Below are positions 24,546 to 32,338 of a DNA stretch of 35,242 bases, piece after piece. The notes beneath the pieces were generated by a model, which was not told where the DNA came from, searched no databases, and saw nothing but the letters and a program-made list of their open reading frames with translations. Made by a program: the position numbers and the translations under genes. Every line of letters begins with the position of its first letter. Positions within the stretch are counted from its first letter, which is position 1. This DNA is from Halodesulfovibrio sp. GTDB lineage: Bacteria; Desulfobacterota; Desulfovibrionia; Desulfovibrionales; Desulfovibrionaceae. The stretch lies in contig NZ_JAOARI010000004.1 in NCBI RefSeq assembly GCF_025210605.1, positions 93,189 through 128,430 of the forward strand. The letters are read 5' to 3'.

Positions 24546-25568
24546 ATGTGTGTAATTCCAAATTCAATTTGCCCACATGCTGCATTACGAGAGTCTAGTA
24601 CTGCCGCATCAGAAGTTTTTAAGGCAATTATTGTCCGTTCGAACTTTATTCCTGAAGTGCGGCTACAGTTAGGGTGGCGCGGCGTGAGTGATTGTTCTTT
24701 CTCATCAGCCGCGTGGACTATGAAAATAGCAGGGTACTCCGGAGTATTCGGCATTCGCTGCGGTTCAGTTATATCTCAGGAAGGGCTTTCTACAGGAGTT
24801 TTCCCTGTAAGCTATTTTCCTGATCCTAATGAAAAGCTGGTGGATAATTTTTCTGCACAGGCAGGGATGATTACGCGGCGTGAAAAATATAAAAAGTCGC
24901 TCTGCAAATTTGTCCAACATGCTGCTTTTTGTGATGCTTTTACGATTGGAACTATACACGTTTCAGTTTTGCCTGATGGTAGCGGAGTTTCTTTAGGTAT
25001 TGAGTCAGCATCGCAATTTGTATCGGTTGCTGTTGACGGTGTTCGGGGTAAAAAAGAGCATATTGAGTCTGAGGTGGTTCCTGCTGGTGGTGTCGATCAA
25101 AATCTTCCTGCATGGGGGATTGCGTATGATTTCTTTCGCGTGCTAGCGGCTTCTACATCTTTCTGTTTTCAACGCAGACCTGACAGTATTTTAAAAAGAA
25201 CTCGTGAGGGACGCAAAGTGTACTATACAGCGGCTGGCAGCTGTTATGCTGTTCCTGATAAGGGGGGCGTTGAGACGCAGTTTATATTGCAATATGGGGA
25301 AGTACAGGACAGTACACAGGCGATTCGGCGAAATGAAGGATGGCGGATGCCATTAGAGGTTGTGTGGCAAAAGGAACAGCCCATACCGGAAAAGCTGCTC
25401 AATGAACGGTGGTGGCAGTTGTCTCCTGAGACGCAAAGTGACCATCTAAAAAAAGCGGATTGTAAGACATCGTGTAAACCACGCCTTAGTGCTCTGGCAG
25501 GGTTGCTGGAGGCTGGTAAAGTAAATTTTGTCCGTGATTGTCTCGAGTGTCAAATTACTTGTAGTTAG
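24546..25568 (+). CDS. Unrecognised cysteine-rich protein
   Basis: A 340-aa protein I do not recognise. It has no signal peptide or membrane segment and contains about 13 cysteines, including a closing DCKTSCKP and CLECQITC that could bind a metal or an Fe-S cluster. Mixed alpha/beta composition; glycine-rich pieces (PDGSGVSLGIES, AGGVDQNLPAWGIAYDFF) suggest an enzyme-like fold, but no motif is certain. The ATG follows AAAAGGAGACTGT, a strong ribosome-binding site. It stands alone behind a FadR-type regulator, a palindrome and a structured leader, so it is probably tightly regulated. The codons look like the neighbours' and no frameshift is visible. Confidence 0.65.
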   Translation: MCVIPNSICPHAALRESSTAASEVFKAIIVRSNFIPEVRLQLGWRGVSDCSFSSAAWTMKIAGYSGVFGIRCGSVISQEGLSTGVFPVSYFPDPNEKLVDNFSAQAGMITRREKYKKSLCKFVQHAAFCDAFTIGTIHVSVLPDGSGVSLGIESASQFVSVAVDGVRGKKEHIESEVVPAGGVDQNLPAWGIAYDFFRVLAASTSFCFQRRPDSILKRTREGRKVYYTAAGSCYAVPDKGGVETQFILQYGEVQDSTQAIRRNEGWRMPLEVVWQKEQPIPEKLLNERWWQLSPETQSDHLKKADCKTSCKPRLSALAGLLEAGKVNFVRDCLECQITCS

Positions 25569-25736
25569 GGGGCGTTAATTCGGAGGGGATACTGCTAGGC
25601 GGGGGACACCTGCAAGAAGAAGGTTCTGCTTAGGATCTTTGTATGCACAAATTAGAATCGCACTCTATTTGCATAAGCTAGATAGGGTACTTGGTATAAT
25701 CATACACTTTACGAATGAAAAATTACCAATAGAAAT

Positions 25737-25774
25737 GCCCCTCATGGTTGCTCACATGGGGGGCGTACCTTTTT
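25737..25774 (+). terminator. Stem-loop between convergent genes, probable terminator
   Basis: GCCCCTCATG (25737-25746) pairs with CATGGGGGGC (25755-25764, one wobble), 8-base loop. GTACC and TTTTT follow on the plus strand. It can end the cysteine-rich gene and lies 12 bases from the stop codon of the small minus-strand gene. The 25569-25736 stretch shows no gene. Confidence 0.5.
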
Positions 25775-25785
25775 GAGAATCATGT

Positions 25786-26001
25786 TCAACTTTCGACATT
25801 GTGGTCAACAATACAAACCCCGTTGCGTTGAATTGAATTGAATATGTCGTAATTTTTGTAGAGCGGTGCACACTGCCACTTATCAATAGGCTGGGAACTC
25901 ACAAGTTGGGCTGTTTCTGGAATGGAAGCATGTTTTCTGTTTGCATTACAGAAATAAACCTTGAACGAATTGTCAGCATCTTTGAAACAATCCACTAGCA
26001 T
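25786..26001 (-). CDS. Small hypothetical protein (71 aa)
   Basis: Not recognised. A 71-aa soluble protein with four cysteines (VDCFKD, YFCNAN, WQCAPL, GVCIVD) and no membrane segment. The ATG is preceded by an excellent AAGGAGT five bases upstream, the main reason to accept it. That ribosome-binding site is one half of a palindrome whose other half serves a divergent 32-aa frame. Downstream lies a stem-loop. It could be a small metal-binding or regulatory protein, but nothing specific is visible. Confidence 0.5.
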   Translation of the reverse strand: MLVDCFKDADNSFKVYFCNANRKHASIPETAQLVSSQPIDKWQCAPLYKNYDIFNSIQRNGVCIVDHNVES

Positions 26002-26006
26002 GATTG

Positions 26007-26020
26007 ACTCCTTGAGGAGT
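26007..26020. promoter_or_regulatory. Palindromic double ribosome-binding site
   Basis: ACTCCTTGAGGAGT reads AGGAGT on both strands. On the minus strand it precedes the ATG at 25999-26001; on the plus strand the ATG at 26026. Each mRNA would also fold this region into a short hairpin only with its complement, not itself, because the loop is two bases. Confidence 0.45.
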
Positions 26021-26025
26021 TAAAA

Positions 26026-26124
26026 ATGTTCAAATGCCTTATACAAAAAGTTTACGGCGCTACGGTAAAAACTCCAATTAGAATGTTGCGACCGTGGCGT
26101 GAACCTATGATGGTTAGGGGCTGA
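26026..26124 (+). CDS. Possible 32-aa basic peptide
   Basis: A short frame starting with ATG six bases after AGGAG. The peptide is basic (KCLIQKVYG, KTPIRMLRPWREP) and has no membrane segment. Its size is too small to judge by composition; the ribosome-binding site is the only support. It diverges from the 71-aa frame with 24 bases between the start codons. The 26125-26351 stretch beyond it holds only a GCGCT-A-AGCGC palindrome (26129-26139) and AT-rich DNA. Confidence 0.25.
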   Translation: MFKCLIQKVYGATVKTPIRMLRPWREPMMVRG

Positions 26125-26351
26125 GCAGGCGCTAAGCGCATATAATATCCTCTAGATATAATTAGATCTAAGTGTCAGTGCTCCAGCTTTTTGTAGATTT
26201 CATCAGAGAAAGAATTTTATGTGCAAGAAGGCAAGATTGAAGGGCGGAGGTGCTTTTTTGCATATTTTTGACATTTGAGAATAGAAATGTCCGAAAATTC
26301 CGTATCAAACTATGTTTTTTTGAAAAAAATTAAAAAGAATCTCTAAACTGG

Positions 26352-26380
26352 TTGACAGTTAAGGCTACTTCCCATAAACA
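26352..26380 (+). promoter_or_regulatory. tRNA-Leu promoter
   Basis: TTGACA (26352-26357), a 17-base spacer and TAAACA (26375-26380) stand 13 bases before the tRNA 5' end. Confidence 0.75.
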
Positions 26381-26393
26381 CCATTTCACACAT

Positions 26394-26480
26394 GCCGGGA
26401 TGGCGGAATTGGTAGACGCAGCGGATTCAAAATCCGCCGGCTTTACAGCTGTGGGAGTTCAAGTCTCCCTCTCGGTACCA
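26394..26480 (+). tRNA. tRNA-Leu(CAA)
   Basis: An 87-base class II tRNA decoding UUG. The acceptor stem GCCGGGA pairs with TCTCGGT (two wobbles). The D-arm region GGCGGAATTGGTAGACGC is standard. The anticodon loop TTCAAAA in the stem GCGGA/TCCGC gives CAA. A long variable arm follows, then the T-arm GGGAG-TTCAAGT-CTCCC. CCA is encoded at 26478-26480. The gene has its own promoter and terminator. tRNA-Leu genes are common integration sites, and the accessory region starts directly to its right. Confidence 0.95.
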
Positions 26481-26491
26481 TGTGCAAATTC

Positions 26492-26537
26492 AAGGGTTTA
26501 CAGTGGTATCTTTCGATCAAACTGTGAACCCTTTTTT
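26492..26537 (+). terminator. Terminator of the tRNA-Leu transcript
   Basis: A 13-bp stem AAGGGTTTACAGT (26492-26504) with ACTGTGAACCCTT (26521-26533, one wobble) has a 16-base loop and is followed by TTTTGTT. Confidence 0.8.
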
Positions 26538-26824
26538 GTTCCCTAGTCGTATTTTAGTCCGGTATTGGTCCGGTCTCGCGAACTTATCACGGGAAACTTG
26601 CCTTTCTATCCTTCACAGCTTCTATACTAATGTCGCCGCGATAGCGGTTTCTTTCTTTTACCTCACGAAGAAGCGTAGCGCAGAACTCTTACCCTATGTT
26701 TTCTTCTAAGTGTTTTCTTATCAACATCATATAGATGCATAACGATTTTTTTGGGTGTGATGGGGGTACTTGAGTTAAATTTTTTAGTGCTACCTAACTT
26801 GCTTAAAAAAATGAATGATGGAAG
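26538..26824. other. 287-base region after tRNA-Leu with a possible gene remnant
   Basis: No intact gene. On the minus strand a 33-codon frame (26587-26688) is open but has no start codon. It reads LLREVKERNRYRGDISIEA, which vaguely recalls the N-terminal arm of tyrosine integrases. The position just inside a tRNA gene fits a decayed integrase, but the fragment is too short to prove it. GTCCGGTATTGGTCCGGT at about 26557-26574 is a short direct repeat of GTCCGGT. Confidence 0.25.
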
Positions 26825-28462
26825 TTAATCACGAGGAGGAGAATAATTAACTAATGGAGGTAGTGGGTGATCAAGCAAGTAATCAGAAATCTTCACCTTT
26901 GTTTTGAAATTAGATTCACTTTGTAGCTTCCATCCAATATTTATATTATGTTTCTCAAGTTCGCCTGCTACGACCACTGTATCACTCTTGTCTAGTAATT
27001 TAAGTAAAGAACGAGCTGTATCTTCTGACAAATGATAGAATTCTAAATTTGTAGCTTTACTTGGATCAAAGTAAAATTCAACTTCACCATCAAAGGCGTC
27101 AAACTCGACATTCGCCATTTTATCTAGAATAGTTACTTTATTCTTTCCATCCCCAGTGCGTATGGAGGATTCAAAAATAGATTCGAACAAAAGGTAATTA
27201 TCACCGTCTCCAGTCGAAATTTTACTGCGATGTGCTTCTTCAATAGTCAGCTCGTCATCACCGTTGCCAGTATTTATTTTGCTATAAGTAGAACTATCGA
27301 TTCTTACCCTATCATCACCGTCGCCAGTTAAGATGTTACTGCGATGTGCCTTTTTAATAGCCAGCTCGTCATTACCATTGCCAGTATCTATTTGACTGTA
27401 AGTAGAACTATCGATTTTTACCTTATTATTACCGTCGCCAGTGTCTAACCGGCTAGCATTAAAGTTATTTACCACAACCTTATCACTACCGTCGCCAGTA
27501 TGCAGCCGACCATAATTAAAATTATTTACCACAATTTCATCATCACCATCGCCAGTAGAAAGTGAGCTACCCTGAAGAGTATCCGCCGTCACAGTATCAT
27601 TGCCATTCCCAGTCTGTATAGAAAATTGGGTTTTCTTTTCATTTGTTGACGGCGTGTATATATTAACACTGTCATCTCCATCACCAGTTGATATAAATAT
27701 ATCATCTAAGCCCTTGCTAGTGCTCGAAACAACATGCACTGCATCATCTCCGCCCCCTGTATCTATATTGCGTTGCGTAGTTGCAGTTGCCTCAAAATAG
27801 TCTCGAGCGCCGCTCTTATCTGTAGCAATCTCGTCATCAATAAAAAGAAGAAAGTCATCTCCGCCTTTAAGGTTTCTCGGCATACCTCCTCGTGACGAAA
27901 AACTGACGACGATATCGTTACTATCTGTCCCTTCCCCTTCAAACTGATTAATGCTTAATTCACCATTTTTATTTTCTGAAATAACAATATCACTATCAAC
28001 TGAAAACCGCATTTCTTCCCCTGCACTTGTAGTGACAGTTAAATAGAGCGTATTCTCATCATCCCGATCAGCTACGGTTTCAAACGTGAATGAGTTACCA
28101 TGCGAGGTAGTATGTGTAATTGGCTTTTCAATAGCTGGAGTTGAACGTGGAGCGGTTTTTCCAAATCCATGAGCACCTATTCCTTCCGCATATTTCCTAC
28201 CTTCTTCCATCATTTTTTCACTTACACTACCAGAGGGGGGAGTGTGAGCGTTGGCAGGCGCAGCTAATGCAGAATCATTATCCAATTTCTCAGCCTGCCT
28301 AGTATCCAGTACCTTTACCCCTTCATCGGAGATAGTGATTCTATCCCTCATTTCTGGTGCAGCTTGCATAGACCTATTCTCTTTCTCTGCTCGACTTAAC
28401 AACGTACCAGATGACTCTTTAGCTAAAAAAACATCAGAAATTGACATTAGGGAAACTTGCAT
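26825..28462 (-). CDS. TGDGDD-repeat protein, probable beta-solenoid
   Basis: A 545-aa acidic protein. The N-terminal 150 residues are mostly disordered and polar, including RDRITISDEGVKVLD. Residues about 160-240 have a beta-rich region. From about residue 255 to 450 a 19-residue unit with the core TG(D/N)G(D/N)D-x-(V/L)-x-(I/V) occurs 11 times. One such aspartate-glycine turn per rung suggests a calcium-binding beta-solenoid related to, but different from, the 9-residue RTX repeat. A repeat-free C-terminal domain of about 90 residues follows. No signal peptide and no obvious RTX-type C-terminal signal are seen. The start is ATG 28460-28462 with GGAGGA six bases upstream. Export by the neighbouring type I system is possible. 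Confidence 0.6.
   Translation of the reverse strand: MQVSLMSISDVFLAKESSGTLLSRAEKENRSMQAAPEMRDRITISDEGVKVLDTRQAEKLDNDSALAAPANAHTPPSGSVSEKMMEEGRKYAEGIGAHGFGKTAPRSTPAIEKPITHTTSHGNSFTFETVADRDDENTLYLTVTTSAGEEMRFSVDSDIVISENKNGELSINQFEGEGTDSNDIVVSFSSRGGMPRNLKGGDDFLLFIDDEIATDKSGARDYFEATATTQRNIDTGGGDDAVHVVSSTSKGLDDIFISTGDGDDSVNIYTPSTNEKKTQFSIQTGNGNDTVTADTLQGSSLSTGDGDDEIVVNNFNYGRLHTGDGSDKVVVNNFNASRLDTGDGNNKVKIDSSTYSQIDTGNGNDELAIKKAHRSNILTGDGDDRVRIDSSTYSKINTGNGDDELTIEEAHRSKISTGDGDNYLLFESIFESSIRTGDGKNKVTILDKMANVEFDAFDGEVEFYFDPSKATNLEFYHLSEDTARSLLKLLDKSDTVVVAGELEKHNINIGWKLQSESNFKTKVKISDYLLDHPLPPLVNYSPPRD
27224..27451 (-). repeat. 114-base tandem repeat inside the TGDGDD gene
   Basis: Two highly similar 114-base units (27224-27337 and 27338-27451) encode 38 residues each, that is two 19-residue rungs (AHRS-type followed by STYS-type). 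The DNA similarity shows recent duplication of a double rung within an older 19-residue array. Confidence 0.7.
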
Positions 28463-28765
28463 GGGATGTCCTCCTACATAAAAATGGTAGTGTGTACTCA
28501 CTTTGTACGTATTGACGATATCGGTTTCTTACTAATTAACTTTAAGGTTTTTATGCGTAAACTTAAGTAGTGGATGTAGAAAGTTTTTTGATAAGGCATG
28601 GTTAGTTTGTAAGCTTTGCTTAATACGTAAAAATTTAAAATAATGCTTTTGAGATAATGCAGCTAGAATTTATCGATGTGTGAATAACGATTCTTTGAAA
28701 TTCAGGCTGCTATGATTTCGAAGGAAAAGGTAGCTGACAGTAAAGTGAAAACAAGGAGAGTTCTC

Positions 28766-28792
28766 ATGAGATTTCAGGCGCCGCATATTTAA
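28766..28792 (+). CDS. Possible 8-codon mini-ORF
   Basis: ATG followed by seven codons and TAA encodes MRFQAPHI, with a textbook AAGGAG seven bases upstream. It lies 25 bases before the long hairpin at 28818 on the same strand, an arrangement like a leader peptide or attenuator, but there is no plus-strand structural gene behind it. The 28463-28765 part of the intergenic region is AT-rich and shows no gene. Confidence 0.2.
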   Translation: MRFQAPHI

Positions 28793-28817
28793 ATTGGAAA
28801 GCGAAGCATGCGCAAAT

Positions 28818-28887
28818 CAAAGCCCCACTAAATGTTTGTAGCAATCCGGTAACGGCAGCTTAAACATTTAGTGGGGCTTTGGTTTTT
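28818..28887. terminator. 20-bp perfect stem, terminator of the secretion operon or of a plus-strand RNA
   Basis: Perfect 20-bp arms (28818-28837 and 28862-28881) enclose a 24-base loop. On the plus strand GTTTTT follows. In the minus direction it lies 26 bases after the hlyD-type gene stop but has only ATTTG as tail. It probably works in both directions. The long arms are unusual. Confidence 0.6.
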
Positions 28888-28907
28888 AGAAAGTGTTGGG
28901 GGAGTGA

Positions 28908-30230
28908 CTATTGCACACTTAGTCCCTCATCTAAATATTTAATGAGAGGGTAAATAAAGAATTCAATAAGCCTTCTGGTGCCGACATTAATTTCCGCAAG
29001 TACGGTCATGCCTGTGCTCATTGGTACTATTTCATTTTCAACCTTTAATGTTGGGTTTTCGATTGAAATGTATACCATGTAGATGTCACCGAGCTGCTCA
29101 TCTTTTATGCTGTCTTTTGATATTTGGCTTACTTTGCCTTCGAGAGTTCCATAGCGTTGATAGGTAAAAGCGTTAACTTTAACCGTTACAGGCATGTCCT
29201 TTTCAATAAAGCCTATGTCTTTATTTAGAACTTTTGTTTCAACAACAAGTGGGCTGTCTTTAGGTACAATTGAAATAAGTTTTTCGGCAGGGGTAACGAC
29301 ACCGCCTTCTGTTGTAATCAATACTTCGTTGATTGTTCCAGTAACAGGGGAGGTTATATTCTGCTTCTTATTTGCAAAAGAAATCCTATCAAGTCGAGCC
29401 TTTGCTGACGCAAGTTTCATGGAAGACTCAGCTAACTCTTCGCTTAATTTGTTCGTAAAGTTGTATTGTAGCGCCTCTTTTTGATGGTTCAGCAACTCAA
29501 GGTGTGTTGTTACTTCTTTAATTTTGGCAGTGATATTGTTTGAAGCAATTTTATTTTCGAGAATTTTTCTCAAAAGATCATTGTATTCATTGCGCGGAAT
29601 AATATCGATAATAGGATCGAGACGAGTTTTTTGTTCTTGGTAGGTTAGTAACAAGTCCGCATAGTCTTTTTTCTCGATTGTTAGTGCCGTGAGCTGCTGC
29701 GTTGCTTTGTGAAGCTCATCATCTTTGGCTGCAATTTGTTTATTGTATCCATTTTTGAGTGAATTAAAGATATCGTGCTGTACCTGCACCGTTTCTTTGC
29801 CAAAAAGTAACTCGTCGGGTTCGAAAGGGCGGTTAGATATCAGTGATTCCAACCGCATTATTGTTATTTTATATGTTTTGTATTCTTCCCGCAGTGATTC
29901 GAGGGTCGGGTCTGTGGCTGATGGGTCAATCTGAACAAGCAGTTGCCCTTTTGTTACTTCATCACCTCGTTTGCACAAAATTTTACGGATTACCCCTGTT
30001 TCCAGTGGCTGCACAATTTTGACTTTTCCTGAAGGAATGAACTTGCCTTGTCCCGATACTACAATTTCGGTTTCACCAAATGTAAGCCATGCAATGCTCG
30101 CAAAGATAATGATGATAATAACCCAAAGAACTAGAGATCCTAACGGGTTTGCAGGCGTCTCTTCGATTTCTGTGAGAATAGGTTTAAAATGGTGACTATC
30201 GTCACGTGATAAGAATTTTAAGAAACTCAC
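28908..30230 (-). CDS. Type I secretion membrane-fusion protein (HlyD family)
   Basis: A 440-aa periplasmic adaptor linking the inner-membrane ABC exporter to the TolC-type channel. A short cytoplasmic N-terminus precedes one membrane helix (about residues 30-52, LGSLVLWVIIIIIFASIAWL). The barrel-sandwich/lipoyl halves are GQGKFIPSGKVKIVQPLETG and ITSPVTGTINEVLITTEGG, with a long helical hairpin (about 115-285) between them, and a C-terminal beta-barrel (VETKVLNKDIGFIEKDMPV). The start is GTG 30228-30230, eight bases after AGGAG and overlapping the ABC stop codon as GTGA; a GTG nine bases earlier would lack a ribosome-binding site. It is the last gene of the export operon. Confidence 0.92.
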   Translation of the reverse strand: MSFLKFLSRDDSHHFKPILTEIEETPANPLGSLVLWVIIIIIFASIAWLTFGETEIVVSGQGKFIPSGKVKIVQPLETGVIRKILCKRGDEVTKGQLLVQIDPSATDPTLESLREEYKTYKITIMRLESLISNRPFEPDELLFGKETVQVQHDIFNSLKNGYNKQIAAKDDELHKATQQLTALTIEKKDYADLLLTYQEQKTRLDPIIDIIPRNEYNDLLRKILENKIASNNITAKIKEVTTHLELLNHQKEALQYNFTNKLSEELAESSMKLASAKARLDRISFANKKQNITSPVTGTINEVLITTEGGVVTPAEKLISIVPKDSPLVVETKVLNKDIGFIEKDMPVTVKVNAFTYQRYGTLEGKVSQISKDSIKDEQLGDIYMVYISIENPTLKVENEIVPMSTGMTVLAEINVGTRRLIEFFIYPLIKYLDEGLSVQ

Positions 30231-32338
30231 TGAGTGCACTCCTGAAGAGTATATAACTTTTTGTAGTAACCATTTGGAATACGCATGAGTTCGTCATGAG
30301 TGCCAGCTTCAATTAGTTCACCATTATCCATTGCTAAAATGACAGAGCAATTTTTAACAATGGAAATTTTGTGTGCAATAATGAACATGGTTCTGCCTCT
30401 GGCAATATTCTGTAAGTTTCTACGAATAATAAGCTCGGATTCGATATCCAGCGCGGATGTTGCTTCGTCGAAAATTAAGATGCGAGGGTCTGTGATTAAT
30501 GCTCGGGCAATTGCAATGCGCTGACGTTGCCCACCAGAGAGACCTTCACCGCGCTCACCAACTTCGGAATCATACCCTTTAGGAAGTCGGGAAACGAAAT
30601 CATGAACTCCTGTGATTTTAGAAACATGGAGCACTAAGTCCATAGAGGCATTTGGCGCTCCCATTACAATGTTTTCTTTAATAGTTCCGCTGAACAGGTA
30701 GTTTTCCTGCAATACCACGCCAATATTACTGCGGAGCCATACCGGACTTACATGGTTGATATCAACGTCGTCGATACGTACGCTGCCTGCCGAAGGAATG
30801 TAGAGGCGCTGAATCAATTTTGACACGGTGCTTTTGCCGCTTCCACTTCGCCCAACAATCCCCACGCAGCTACCTGGAGGAATGTTAAGGTTAATGCCTT
30901 TAAGAACCATTGGTGCGTCGGGGGCGTATTTGAATTGAACATTTTCGAAAACGACATTCCCCTCAAGTTTGTTGAGAACAATTGCGTTTTCGCTTTGAAC
31001 TTCCGAAGGGTGGTTTAATATGTCGGAGAGTTTATCAACAGAGATAAGTGTCTGCTGAAGTTCATTCCATACACCGATCAAGCGTAGAACTGGACCAGAA
31101 AATTGTCCGGATAACATGTTGAATGCGATAAGCTGACCGATGGTAAGCTCGCTGTTCAGCACGAGTTTAACGCCAAGATACAAAATAGAAATGGTCATGA
31201 GTTTTTGAAGAAAACCGGCTGTTCCCCTCGTAATATTACTCATGTTTGTCATCTTAAAGTTTGAAAAAACATAGCGCCCTAAATGGTCTTCCCATTTCCT
31301 TTGAATACTTCCTTCAATTGCGAGCGATTTTACCGTTTGAATGCCTGTTACAGACTCAACAAGGTAAGAGTTTGATTTCGCACCCATCTCAAATTTTGTA
31401 TTCAAACGTCTTCGCAGTTCTGGTGTAATACACAGGTAGAGCAAGCCAATAAGCGCGACAAACCCAATAACAATAAAGGTCAGTTGCACGCTGTACATGA
31501 GCATTACGACAACAAAAACAATGGAAAAGACTAAGTCAATAAGAACCGATACTGTTTTGTTGGTAACAAAACTGCGGATGTTTTCTAGCTCGCGAACTCT
31601 GGCTATGGTGTCCCCAACTTTTCGAGCTTCAAAATACGGGCATGGTAGCGACAGCAGGTGGCGAAATAGTTGTGCACCGAGCTTGGCGTCAATTTTGTTT
31701 GCTGTATGTGTGAAAAGGTAGTTTCGAGCTAGGTTAAGTATGTATTCAAAAACAGCGATGACAATAAAGCCTATTGCAAGAATCTTTAACGTTGTCATGG
31801 CTCTATGAACAAGAACTTTGTCCAGAATAACCTGCGTAAAGAGCGGGGTAACCAAGCCGAAAAGTTGTACAACAAATGATGCCAGAAGAATTTCTGCCAT
31901 AATACCTTTGGCGTTGAAAACTTCTTTGAAAAACCATCCCAGCCCAAAGCGGACAGATTCTGATAGCAGGCGGTGGCTGAGAATAATATAGCGATCAGTC
32001 GTTAGCTCGTTAAATTCTTCCAAAGGAACAGAACGGGTTGCACCTTCTTCTGGAATGTAAATAAGGACCGTTTCTTCTTGTTCTTTGTACCCCAGCACAA
32101 CAAAGAAACGGTCATCTTTAGACTGAGCAATAATAGGGTAGGGGTATTTTTTATGGCACTTATCAAGGGGCAGGTTCTTTTTTTTAGCCCGCAGCCCAAG
32201 CCTTTTAGCTATTCGAACCAGTTCGTCGCTGGAAATGTCATCGGATGAGATACAGTGCTCTCGTACGATGTTGGCAATATCAATTCGCACTTTATTGATG
32301 CGTGCAACTACTTCTAGAGAAACTAATCCACTATTCAT
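30227..32338 (-). CDS. Type I secretion ABC transporter with C39-like domain (HlyB/LapB type)
   Basis: A 703-aa inner-membrane exporter. The N-terminal 130 residues have the fold and position of a C39 peptidase, but the catalytic Q-x4-D-C motif is missing (VREHCISSDDIS instead). It is therefore a C39-like docking domain, as in RTX exporters, and would not cleave a leader. Six membrane segments span about residues 150-430. The ATPase domain has Walker A GRSGSGKST, signature LSGGQRQR, Walker B ILIFDEATSALD and the switch histidine in IIAHKIS. The start is ATG 32336-32338 with GGAGG nine bases upstream. It overlaps the tolC-type gene by 8 bases and the hlyD-type gene by 4. Confidence 0.93.
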   Translation of the reverse strand: MNSGLVSLEVVARINKVRIDIANIVREHCISSDDISSDELVRIAKRLGLRAKKKNLPLDKCHKKYPYPIIAQSKDDRFFVVLGYKEQEETVLIYIPEEGATRSVPLEEFNELTTDRYIILSHRLLSESVRFGLGWFFKEVFNAKGIMAEILLASFVVQLFGLVTPLFTQVILDKVLVHRAMTTLKILAIGFIVIAVFEYILNLARNYLFTHTANKIDAKLGAQLFRHLLSLPCPYFEARKVGDTIARVRELENIRSFVTNKTVSVLIDLVFSIVFVVVMLMYSVQLTFIVIGFVALIGLLYLCITPELRRRLNTKFEMGAKSNSYLVESVTGIQTVKSLAIEGSIQRKWEDHLGRYVFSNFKMTNMSNITRGTAGFLQKLMTISILYLGVKLVLNSELTIGQLIAFNMLSGQFSGPVLRLIGVWNELQQTLISVDKLSDILNHPSEVQSENAIVLNKLEGNVVFENVQFKYAPDAPMVLKGINLNIPPGSCVGIVGRSGSGKSTVSKLIQRLYIPSAGSVRIDDVDINHVSPVWLRSNIGVVLQENYLFSGTIKENIVMGAPNASMDLVLHVSKITGVHDFVSRLPKGYDSEVGERGEGLSGGQRQRIAIARALITDPRILIFDEATSALDIESELIIRRNLQNIARGRTMFIIAHKISIVKNCSVILAMDNGELIEAGTHDELMRIPNGYYKKLYTLQECTQ

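Noticed and set aside
26352..26546. Open frame running through the tRNA-Leu gene
   Set aside because: The sequence is a tRNA with promoter and terminator; translation of tRNA-Leu in this frame is a well-known annotation artefact.
27224..27451. CRISPR-like array
   Set aside because: The regular repeats are in-frame codons of a protein repeat of 114 bases, with no unrelated spacers.
28590..28620. Possible sigma54-type promoter upstream of the solenoid gene
   Set aside because: The GG and GC pairs are not at the required 10-base distance.
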